Shown here: piece after piece, positions 40,704-51,107 of the stretch
Numbering within the stretch: the first letter of the stretch is position 1
Layout: every line of letters begins with the position of its first letter
Notes under the pieces: model-generated
What the model was told of the DNA's origin: nothing
Seen by the model: only the letters and a program-made list of their open reading frames with translations
Databases searched by the model: none
Assembly: GCA_029204045.2 (NCBI GenBank)
Contig: CM055066.1
Coordinates: 48,376,972 to 48,440,971, forward strand
Length of the DNA stretch: 64,000 bases
Source: Tillandsia leiboldiana
Taxonomy: Eukaryota > Streptophyta > Magnoliopsida > Poales > Bromeliaceae
Direction of reading: 5' to 3'
Translations under genes and position numbers: made by a program

Positions 40704-42298
40704 GTGGCAAAGTCCATTTTTCCGTTTGGCGACCCGAATACCTCGAAAAATGTGAAAAATAGTGAAAATACCAAAAATGACATAGAGACCCCTATATTTT
40801 ATGCTCCAATTTGCGTGCTGCTTTGTGGAGAGGGACCTAAGAGTGAAATAGAGCTGCTGTGAGGGACCTAGGTCTATATACTAAAGGTTGAGGGGTTAAA
40901 ATGCATATTGTTACATTTGCATATATAATATGCATTATGCTCTCTTGTAAACCCTAACCCCGTAAACCAAGCACCTAGCCACCCTCTGCCTCCTCCCCTC
41001 TGTAACCGACGCCTCAACCCCACCATCACCTCCTCCAACCGACGCCGAGCGCCGCCGCCGTCCCTATCGCCGGAGAAGCCCAAGGAGATCAAGGAAGTGG
41101 ATTCTCCTCGGTCTGGTGGTGTGGGAGGCATCAAAAAGGAGTTTTGGTTGATCCAAAGTGGGTCTGGGTGTTTCTCTATGAAGCCGTGACCGAGTTCAAA
41201 CCTTCCAGTCGCCTTGCTCCGCCGTGCGCCGCCGCGGAGTCACCTTCTTCCTCATTTTTTCGGTGAGGTAAGATGATGGAAAAGATTTGTTTTAAATGGC
41301 TCAAGAGTGTGTCTAGTATGTTCCTGACATCGAGTGCATTGCGCTTGTGAAGTCCGGGCCGCAGCCGTCGTCCCTGTCGCCGGCGGGAGCGCTTTCTTGC
41401 CGGAAGAGCATCTTCAGCCAGATCTATGCTCGAACTTCATCCCGCCGTTGAAGCGGAGATCAAGACCGTTGGATTTGATCTTCTCGTCGACTGCAACCTC
41501 CCCACCAAGTTTGAGGACGATCGGATAAGGATCCGAGTTGCACGAGCCAACCCTAGAATCGGGTTATTTGGCACCTTGGCCGAACCTTGCCGTCCGGCGC
41601 CACCGCTCACCTGCGCCGCCGGCCATCGCCCTGGGAAGCTCCTCAGTGCCAAGCTGGGTGTTTTGGTCCAAGTTGTTGGACCTCTCGGGCTCTAGTTGGA
41701 ATTCTGCCATTAGAGCACCTTCATTCTTCGCCGAGCTTCGCCGCCGGCGATCGCTGCCGCTCCCAGCCGCTGCTCCCAGCTGCCGCTGAGTGACTTAGGT
41801 AGGTTGATTTGGTCATTTAAAGGTTTTTCATGCAGTTGCATGAAGTTTCTAACGTGGGGTTTCTTACCTCTGTAGTTGCACCAAGAAGCAACCCGAGCTC
41901 GGTCTCCGGCCGTCGCCACCGCCGCTCTTGGTCACCAACCACCCAGGTTAGTTGTAAACCTTCCATTTATGTGTTCTAGCATCATGGTCTGGCCCGAGAA
42001 CCTCTGGTAGCAAAGTTTCTCCAACCTTGTTGCTAAGGTGTTTGTAAGGGTTATTTCCGACCAACCGCCGCCTCCGGCCACCGGCGCCGGGGCTGGCTGG
42101 GTACAAACTTCTTCTGGGAGATTGTAGTAACTTGTACTCATCCCTGTTGCAGGTTTGAACCTAGTTTGTTCAGAAGTAGCCTAACCGGAGCCTTGATCAT
42201 TGGTGGGTGTTGTTCCGGCCAACTTTCCGGCCACTCTCCGACGAGGCCAAGGTGAGCCCTCAACTCAGTAACCCGAAACCATTCTTTCCTGCCGGGGT

Positions 42299-42453
42299 GG
42301 TGTCGTGTGGGCACCGTTTTTAAAACTCTGTGGATTTATGGATTTGCGAAAACGGTTTTGAAAATATGGGTGTCGGGTGGGCACCGTTTTAAAACCCTGT
42401 GGATTTATGAATTGCGAAAACAGTTTTGAAAATATGTGTGTCGTGTGGACACC
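42299..42453. repeat. Three tandem hairpin repeats near the 3' end of LTR-A3
   Basis: Copies at 42299-42315, 42369-42385 and 42438-42452 share the loop TCGTGTGG or TCGGGTGG. Stems are GGTG/CACC, GGTG/CACC and GTGTC/GACAC. The equivalent repeats in F have different but still complementary stems. Confidence 0.65.
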
Positions 42454-43893
42454 GTTTTAAAATTTGTGGAATTATCCTTTCAAAGTTAGTCGGCCATGGG
42501 AAATCTTTAATCTTATGCATAGTTGTTTGTACTCGACTGTTGAACTAGTGTGGTTAAAGGGATGTTTGTATGGATATGGTAGTCAGGACGCCGTGCATAT
42601 ACGAAGGAGACTCTGCCCGTTTGCAGAGTGAATTTGTATATGTGGCGGGTCTGGGCACGCACCGGGGAAGAGCAGTTTCAAAAAAAAAAAAAATATATAT
42701 ATATATATATAGGCTATTCTTCCGCATGTTTAAACCCCCGGGGCGTGACAAAAAGTGAAAGAGATTGCCAGTGGTAATGTGAGCTAAAGGCTCGAATGAG
42801 AAAGAAAAGAAAAAGCAAGAGCTTAAGAGTAAAGATAAAGGCAAATGCATAAAGTGAAAAAAGGGCTAAGTGCCAAAAGAAAAGAAAAGATAATAAAACG
42901 GGCGTACCTTCGGGGGTGAAATGTGGTCCTGTGGGACATAAAGGGCAGGTCCCTCTCCCTGGGCGCTCCTGTCGGACGTAAAGGGCAGTGTCCCTCTCCC
43001 AGGTGGCGACCCGAAGGACACATTTTCCTCGTTGGGACGGGGTAGCACTTACGGGTGCTATCGGCAACCTTAGAGATTCTCGTCTTGTGGTAGCATGACT
43101 ATCGGGCTGGGGCCCTTTGGGCAAGAATCTCCAAGGGTTTAGCAACTTGAATTAAAACATAAGAATGTGAAAGAATAAAGAGTAATAGAGTGGCCAAGGT
43201 GGTTGGGTTAGTTTAACCCTTTATATAGCGGCATAGTGGCCGAGTTTGTGGATAGTAGCCTGGTATGTCCGGACAGAGTAGTGTTGGGACGATGAGTACA
43301 CACAGATAGTGTAGTGATATATTATATGCATATCAGTATTTTAATATTGAGGTTTATAGTTTTCCTAGCATTCTATTATTATTGCTTCCATTGGACCAAG
43401 CGGTGTAGAACATTCTTTCTCGATGGTTGAACCCACTGGGAACTTTGTTGTAGTTCTCACACCCTTGGGTGACCATTTTTTCCAGGTCTGGATACAGCGG
43501 TCGAGACAGACGACAGGGGCAAGGGCCCAGTAGCATAGAGGCCTAGAGGGTCTAGCAGATGTACCTTTTTATATTTTGAGTGAACTATGTATGGTGAGGA
43601 AATGATGTAAAAGAATTGTAATATTATTCAGCTGCAAGTTGAGAGATAGAAATGTAATAAAGTTATTTATAGTTCACTCTTATCATGCTTTCATTTACGG
43701 TTCTAAACTTATTGTTAATTGAATGAAAGTTTTAAATTAGTAGTGATTTTAGTACTCTGATATTGAGCTTCTGCATACACTTGATGTATTGTTTTGGATG
43801 TACCGTTCCTTTCGGGTAGTGAGAGGTCATACCCGATTGGCGGGTTTGTTGGCGTGCCCGAACTGTACAAATTGGCGGTCTCGGGGCGTGACA

Positions 43894-45165
43894 GGCCCCC
43901 TCCCCCAGGCCAGTTGATTCTGGCTGGGGGCCCATCAAATGCCGTTATTCGGCTAGTCTCGCTAAGGAGGCTTGTACCCCTACTTCGATCACCCGGATGA
44001 GGGAGATTTTGTCCAGGCCTTTGGTGACCGATACGCTATCGGTTCATATCATCTATTCTTCGGCCTCTATTTCGGCCAAATATGGGGTCAAGACTTCTTC
44101 CTCATCCTTTGGTGGCCATCTTCTGCGTCAGACCACCTTGCCGAGGTTTCGCTCGAGAATCCCTTCGACTTCCCGTCGCCCCTCTGGCACCTCTAAGCTA
44201 CATCCCAACGCAGCCTCTAAGGCCTTCAGGCGGGCATCCAGTCCTAGCCGGACATCATCATCCTCCGGCTTGGCTATCACTGATTTGAGCATCAGTGTTT
44301 TCTCCTAGGGCAGCGTAATGGAATCTCCCGCCTCACGAACATGGCATATTGGCGCTGTGGGGTGCCAATGCGTGGGTCGTTCCCGCCTCGGGATCGGCCA
44401 TGGCCAATGGGTCGTGACGTCGTTGTCTCGGGCATCGGCCTCTAGCCTCTGTATCCGACGCTTTTGCGTCTTTGTCATAACCGGTCCCTGTCATCGAGTT
44501 GGTCCAGTAGACATAAAGCACTGTTCCACCGGCACGTCTGCCGATGGATCCATCTTCCTCAGGTGCTCCCTGAGGATCTCCCTTCTCTACGACGACTTCG
44601 TTCATGGCTGAATTTGGAGATATTGGGCCAACTGAGAGCCTCGGGCCTCTGTTTCTCCCTTGGTGAGCCAAGAAAAATTTGCATCGAGGCTCGAAAAGGT
44701 TTCTCCTGCCCCCGACGTCCCTTGGTAGGGGGGTCGTGATGTCATCCCCCTCTAATGGTGACTAGCTGGGCCCCTCGGTGCCCCTAGCGATCCAAGCCTT
44801 TGGTAGGGCCTAACCTTTCCTAGGCGTTGTAAGGGCCCATATGCTGGCACTCCTTTGGCCTGTTGGCCAAAGGGTCTTCGAAGTGCCCCCTGAACCCAGC
44901 TTTCATTGAAGCCGCGGTGGGGGCACTGGTGCTATGGTAGGGCCTGTGCCCCCTCGCGGTCAACTGGGGTCGGCCTTGGCCTGTCTCGGCCATAGAACTC
45001 CCGTGAGACCCTCTGGATGGGAGGGTCCTACTCTTATTTCTTATTCTCCTCTTCAGAGGATCGCTTGTTGGACCCTTCGGTTGAACATGGGTTCGGCCGG
45101 TGGATATGGTGGTCCATGCCTTCACCGGGGCTGATGAAGGCGAACTATTTCTTTGCCTCCTCTGG
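43894..45165 (-). pseudogene. Region G, middle part: decayed gag-like sequence
   Basis: On the minus strand short open pieces alternate with stops. One near 44310-44050 reads EKTLMLKSVIAKPEDDDVRL and continues with an Ala/Leu/Glu-rich helical stretch. Another near 45150-44830 begins with Phe-Ile-Ser-Pro-Gly-Glu-Gly and is His/Asn/Arg-rich. Together with the 61725-61863 fragment this looks like an old Ty3/gypsy gag region, but no knuckle or pol motif survives. It lies between the GGCCC end of LTR-C1 and the TCTGG end of LTR-C2. Confidence 0.4.
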
Positions 45166-45252
45166 TGTAGTGCACCAAATTCCGCAAAATGGTGAAACTC
45201 GGCAAAAAAACTTGTAACACATTTCAAATGTAATTACAAGTGGGTTGAAAGC

Positions 45253-47877
45253 TGTCACGCCCCGGGGGTTTTTCCGTTAAGTAGAAAACGTGGGCTATTT
45301 AAAAATTTCCTTCTTTCCTTTCCAATGTCCCCCGACACGCGCCAGACCCGCCATACGTGTAAATTCCTCGACCCCGAACGCGGAGTCTCCTTTGCACGTG
45401 CACGGCGTTACATCCACAACATTCACTTTAACCACACTAGTCCGCACAAGTACAGGAAAGTAAAACAACAAGTTGCATGATAAGTTAAGAGGCCGTCCAA
45501 GCTTTGAAAGGATAAATTCATGGGTTTTCAAAACGGTGCCCACACGACACCCATTATTTTCAACGAGGTTATTTTCGCAATCATTTTTCTTGAGTTTGAA
45601 AATTGGCCGGGTAGCTAAGGAGCGTGAAAGTAAAAGGTTCATCAGAGTGATCCAACATCCACACACAGCACAGACAGACCCACTCACACATAACTACTCA
45701 ATAAGAAAAACATGTAAAAGCCTAACAAATGTCACTCATGCAGATAAGTAAAAAAGTAATCAATCGTCAAACTCGTCCTCACTGTCGTCCCAAACCCGCT
45801 CCCGACCAAACCTGTCACAGAGTGGGGAGTCAGTGACACTACCAGGAAGCAACATAAACACAGGGTAAAATATATGCGATAACTGGGAAACTGAAAGTAA
45901 AGCAAACCGAAACACCAGAGCATCCACGCCCCCAAAAGAATCCATAGTACCCTATGACAATCAAACATGTGCACCTGCCCCTGTAACAATCAGATATGTG
46001 TACCTGCCCCTGTAACATTCGAATATGTGCACCTGCCCCTGTAACATTCAAATATGTGCACCTGCCCCTACTTGTTGCTTATAACCCCTCCACGGCGCTC
46101 GTGCGGCCCCTGAGCAGCCGTGAGAGGTCCCCATCATCACTAATCGTGGGGTACACGGGCCAACGTGCCATCTTTCCGAAAAAATACACCAGTGCGGTGG
46201 CCAAACCGCCGGTGTGCGTGCAAGCAATCTTATTGCTTATAACCCCTCCACGGCGCTCGTGCGGCCCCTGAGCAGCCGTGAGAGGTCCCCATCATCACTA
46301 ATCGTGGGGTACACGAGCCAGCGTGCCATCTTTCCGGAAAAATACACCGCGGTCGCCAAACCGCCGGTGTGCGTGCAAGCAACCCCGGGCCCACAATGTG
46401 GTAATTATGTGTATCGTAAACTAGGGCGACCCGTAGTCGCCAGAGATGTTAGTAATAACAATGCTTACGTAAAACAGGGGTTAGACATGAACATGAGGTA
46501 AGTATTGTTATGCTCCTGCGTAAACATAATATGAAATACTGAATTCTAGAGATGACAGAGAAGGTACCCACCTGAACAGCGTTTGGTCTGAACACCTGAA
46601 GTTGACTCACGGCCCCCGAACGACACCCCGACCAATGGAGTCCCTAGATAAAACAACAGTTATAACCAAAGATTATTTGCGAAGACTCGACGCTCGAACG
46701 ACTCAAAATAAATAAAAAACAGTCGGGACACGAAAACACACGGCGAGAACCCGAAAGGATCCGAGCGGCGGCGGCACGACGGGGCCGCGGTAGCAGGTCG
46801 CCCCGCGCGGGCGCATGCCCCCCGCGGCAGCAGGTCACCCCGCGCGGGCGGCGGCGCGGCGGCGGATTACCCCGCGCGGGCGCATGCCCGCGCGGCGGCA
46901 GAACGCCCCGCACGGGCGGCGGCGCGGCGGCGGGTCGCCCCGTGCGGGCGCATGCCCGCGCGTGCGGCGGATCGCCCCGCGCGAGCGCAGGCCCCGCGCG
47001 GGCGGCGGCGCGGCAGCGGATCGCCCCGCGCGGGCGCAGGCCCCGCGCGGGCGGTGGCGCGGCGGCAGAACGCCCCGCCCGCGCGGGCGGCGGCGCAAAC
47101 GCCCCGCGCGGGCGGCGGCGCAAACGCCCCGCGCGGGCGGCGGCGCGGCGATAGTGCAACGTCAGCAACGGCGGCGGCTAGGGCATCCAAACCCTAAAAC
47201 CCCCAAAAATGACCCAAAAGTAACGAAGGGGGCAAAAAGGGAGGGATCGGTGTTTGCTTACCTTGCACTCACGAGGAAGAAGTAGGATCCCTTTTCTTCC
47301 GTCTCTCGCACGTTGATCTGCCAAGATGATCGGGCCGCCCTCCTCCTTTTCCCCTCTCTCGATCCCTCACACAAGGCGGCTAGGGTTTTCCTAAGGCGTA
47401 GGCGGCTAGGTTAAGCGTAACCTTATCTTAGGGCAAAACCGTCGGCGTTTATATACACATAAAAGAAAACCCCAACCCAAAAATAAACGTAAATACCCCA
47501 AACCCTAAATCTCGTGCTCTCAAAAAAATTTAAAAAGAGGGTTAAGCGATCAACTCGTTTTACTCTCGACGAATAAAATTGTCAATCCGATCCAACAGGA
47601 GTCCACCCCATTTCCTCGGAAAGCGTGCAAATCAAGCGACACGGATTCCGATGCATGCTACAGTCACCGCGAACTACGAAATTCTATTCCTGGAGATTCA
47701 GGAGTCGAATTTCAGATCCGATCGCACCGCCGTTCAACGTTTCATGAGCTCTATCACCGAACAATAAGAACGATCGCCAACACACTACCCACTAAGAATC
47801 GTAGTGAGGGACACTACTATAGCTAAACCTATCCCGACAAGGTTCATGGACGATGTCCAAGAAGTTCGAACACTACA
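45253..47877 (-). mobile_element. LTR-A2, reversed solo LTR of family A
   Basis: A 2625-bp LTR. On the minus strand it starts TGTAGTGTTCG at 47877 and ends CCCCCGGGGCGTGACA at 45253. Flanks AAAGC and GAAGC differ at one base. Removing it rejoins the host repeat so that it aligns with its neighbouring unit at 48000-48090, which confirms the borders. A TATATAAA box lies at 47448-47455 (minus strand). A GC-rich array lies at 46790-47150. Confidence 0.85.
46790..47150. repeat. GC-rich minisatellite inside LTR-A2
   Basis: Reiterated CCCCGCGCGGGCGGCGGCG and GCGCATGCCCGCG words. It is equivalent in position to the arrays of LTR-A1 and element F but with a different unit. Confidence 0.8.
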
Positions 47878-48119
47878 GAAGCATTTCGAATCGACACAAA
47901 ATCCATCGAGTCGAAAGGTGAGTTGTAGTTGAGAGTTGAAGCTTCAAATTGTAAAGCTTAAGTCCTTGTTCGCCGATTTCGCAAAATGGCGAAATGCGGC
48001 GAAAAGGCTCGTAACATATTTTAAATATGATTGCAGTCGAGTTCGGTGCGTTTCGGACCGACGCGAAGAGCATCGGGTCGAAAAGTGAGTTGAAGCTCAA
48101 GGACTTGGCAAAATTCAGG

Positions 48120-48650
48120 AATCCTGAATTCTGTTATCGGCAAGCCTTTTCGGAGCCCTATTTCGAGGGCTTAGAGCAGCCGAAAAATTTAAAAGAAATT
48201 GTGCGGTGTCTCAGAAAAGTTTGCTGATAAAAAAGAATGAAGTTCCAAGGTAGTAGATTAAAAGAAAATAGGAGAACGAGCAGGAGAAAAATGGTTGAAG
48301 AATTCTGAAACTGCAGTTTTGCTGATGCAGTTTTATCGGCAAACTTTTTCGAGGCCCTCCTTCGAGGGATTAGAGCAGCCCAAAAATTTAAAAGAAATCG
48401 TGGGGTGTCTCAAAAAAGTTTTCTGATAAAAAAAGATGAAGTGCAGAGGTAGGAGATTAAAAGAAAATAGGAGAACGAAGAGGAGCAAAGTGGTTGAAGA
48501 ATTCTGAAACTGCAGTTTTGCTGATGCAGTTTTATCGGCAAGCTTTTTCGAGGCCCTCCTTCGAGGGCTTAGAGCAGTCTAAAAATTTAAAAGAAATTGT
48601 CGAGAGTTTAAGAAAAATTTGTAGAATAAAGGGGAGAAGAAAATTTGTAA
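48120..48650. repeat. Three 199-bp tandem repeats in LTR-C2 U3
   Basis: TTATCGGCAA starts at 48134, 48333 and 48532, exactly 199 apart. Each is followed by TCGAGGGCTTAGAGCAG-like sequence and AAATTTAAAAGAAAT. The first unit is more diverged. This could be a duplicated upstream regulatory module. Confidence 0.85.
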
Positions 48651-51107
48651 TTTTGATTTCCCAGTTGACGGCAAAACATGGAGAAAGAGGGGTACCCGAA
48701 TTTGCTCTCTGCAGGGGAAAAACTGCAGCAGTGAGGGCAATTTGGGGGAAAATGGGTAAGTTGGGGGCATTTTAGTAAAATTACTTCTCCCCTCCAACCA
48801 CCCCCTGTAGAGAATTAAATTTTCTCCCTCTCCCTCTTAATTACACCCACTCTCTCTCCCTCCTTTCTCTGCTGGACCAGAAAGAAGAAAGAAAGAAGAA
48901 GAAGAAGAAAGAAGAAGGAGAAGAAGAAGAAGATCCCTTTCTCCCTCTCTCTCTTTGTGACAAGTAAGGGTTCTCCTCTCCCCCTTTTCTCCTCTTACTT
49001 GCGCAGGACTAGGAAAACAAAAAAAAAAAAGTGTTTGAGAGGGGGGGACAACCTGCTGCTGCTAGCAGCAGCAGCAGCAGCTGAGCAACAATGCTGCGCA
49101 GGCAGCATTGGCAGCCATATGCAGCTGCAAGGGCAGTAGCATTGGCAGCTGCCTTGGCAGCTGCCTTGGGCAGCTGAGCAACAAAAAAAAAAAAAAAAAA
49201 AAAAAAGAAGAAGAAGAAAAATTCAAACAAAATTTTAGGATTTTGCCATTGAGCAAAATCATCAATTGAGGGAAAATTGCTCAAATTGAGTTTCTCTCAA
49301 ATTTTTGGGGCATTTTGCCCTAGGCCAAAGAGATCAAAATTTCTCTTTGACAATATGTCAAGATGGGATTATTTTCTCCCATTCCTGTAAATTAATCCAA
49401 AAAGAGCCTGATTGGGAGGAAAGTGACGAAGTTGACGTTTTTCCCTTTATGTTGAAAAAGAAGTTTCTAGTTTTTAAATTCTTATGGAATTGTTAGATTA
49501 TAAAAGTCATTGCTTCATGATTTTCCTTTTCTTTTAGAAAAACCTTACAGAGCAAAAGAGCAAAATTTTGTCTCTTTCAAAAACAAAGAAAAACATCGAG
49601 GTGGGGGATTCTTCCGAAAATGGGTGACCTCTCCCCTTTGTCCTTTGATTTTCTGACCTAGAAGCATGTTAGTGAGCATGTTAGGATAATAAGATCATGA
49701 ATATGGATAATTAGGGTTTAGCCCTAAAAGCAATTATATTAACCTATTGTAGGTTAAATTTGTATGAGCATAAATAGCAAAGAATAGATGCTTGAAATTG
49801 ATCATGTTGGGGTATAACCCTAGGAATCGTGTAAGAAGCATAAGAAAAATGAATGATGGTTGTAAGACCTAGGAGAAAACAAGGACAAGTGAATGGATGC
49901 AAAACTAGGAGAAAACCTAGATTAAGGGTTTAACGAGTGGCATGGAACCTAGGAATGAACTCTAAGGGAATGAGTGCCATTTTTTTTAGGGAATAACCTA
50001 AGGTTGATTATAGAGTGTACAACATAGAGTCAAATGTACTCTAGGTTATGTGGAAAAGAGAAAACATAGAGTCAAGGGTACTCTAAGCTAAAGGAAGAAT
50101 GCAATTAGAGTTAACATACTCTAAGCAAAAAGGAATGGAATTAGAGTTAATGAACTCTAGGTTAATGTGAGAAATATGAAATAGAGTCAATGAACTCTTG
50201 GATGAATGTGAAAGATTGAAATAGAGTTAATAAACTCTAGGCAATGTCTAGTGTCCTTGTGACATAGTAGAAACCCTAAGGCTAATTAAGACATAGGGTT
50301 GTGAAATGAGAACAAGTAAGTAGGATAAAGTTAAAAGGGGCTAAAGAGCTAAGAAAAATTGCCAAGTGGCAAGATTAAGTGTAAAAACAAATGAACAAGA
50401 GGTTCAAATCTAAATTGGTGTTAGAGACACCCAAATTATCCTAGAGTAAAGAACTTAGGATAAAAGAGAAAAAAAATAAAAATAAAAGAGAAAGCATTGC
50501 GGCATGAATGCTAACGGGAGGGTTGAGCATATGTCACTTCGGGTGGATGAGGGCCAAGGTGCTTTACACTCATATGAAACCAAAGTGTAAAGAAAATGCT
50601 TAAAGAGCAAAAGAAGCTAAAGGCTAATTGAATGAAAGAAAGTAATGCTTAAAGAAAGGTAAAATAGGAAAATAAAGTACATTGGGCCGAGCACTACGGG
50701 AGGCGGTGCTACAACCTGTTCTTGTTTGATTGGGGTTGTAGACATCAGTCTTATGGAACCCTCGGACCCGGTAAATGTAAGCTGTAAAAGAAAATTCTAA
50801 ATCACTAATGGGAGGGTTGAGCATATGTCACTCCCAAGTGAATTAAAGAATTAAAGGCAAGTTGCCATCGGGAGGGTTGAGCATATTTCACTCCCGGGGG
50901 GAAGTGTGTGAGCAAAACTCAGTTTCCCAAGTGAAAGGCAAGTAAAGAGTTAAAAGCTAAATGAAAAGAAAAGAGAATATATTGTGGCCTATGTGGTCGG
51001 GTTAGCGTAACCCTTTTGTAGCGGCATAGTGGCCGAGCTTTTGGATAGTAGCTAGAGTGGCAAGTTTTGGTAGCAATGAGACAAGGAGCATAAACAAATA
51101 GTGTAGA

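Larger units (their letters stand above)
29191..42750 (+). mobile_element. LTR-A3, solo LTR of family A split by Sire-2
   Basis: The pieces are 29191-29761 and 40709-42750, about 2.6 kb. It begins TGTAATACTCG and ends AACCCCCGGGGCGTGACA. The 5-bp duplication AAAAG is exact (29186-29190 and 42751-42755). U3 is diverged from that of element F. A possible TATA lies at 40873-40880 or 40922-40930, with a GGTGAGGTAAG donor-like site near 41261-41273. The last 450 bp match F closely, including three copies of a 68-70 bp repeat with TCGTGTGGGCACCG. It carries no credible gene although codon-like GC-rich stretches occur at 41200-42240. Confidence 0.85.
26607..43893 (+). mobile_element. LTR-C1, giant solo LTR of family C split by LTR-A3
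   Basis: The pieces are 26607-29190 and 42756-43893, about 3.7 kb together. It begins TGTAGTGACCC and ends CTCGGGGCGTGACA. The 5-bp duplication GGCCC is exact (26602-26606 and 43894-43898). U3 resembles family B: GCCACGTGGC sites at 27074 and 27260, a 24-nt palindrome at 27361-27384, and TATAAAA at 27408-27414. From about 28105 onward it matches LTR-C2 instead (GGTGGGGGATTC; GATCATGTTGGGGTATAACC; TTCCATTGGACCAAG). No coding sequence; G runs near 27493-27506 and a 31-bp minisatellite lie in the leader. Confidence 0.87.

Noticed and set aside
40870..42250. Exon-like GC-rich host gene between 40870 and 42250
   Set aside because: Exact AAAAG duplications and an LTR-A-type 3' end show this is the interior of a solo LTR. 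Frames are short and inconsistent.
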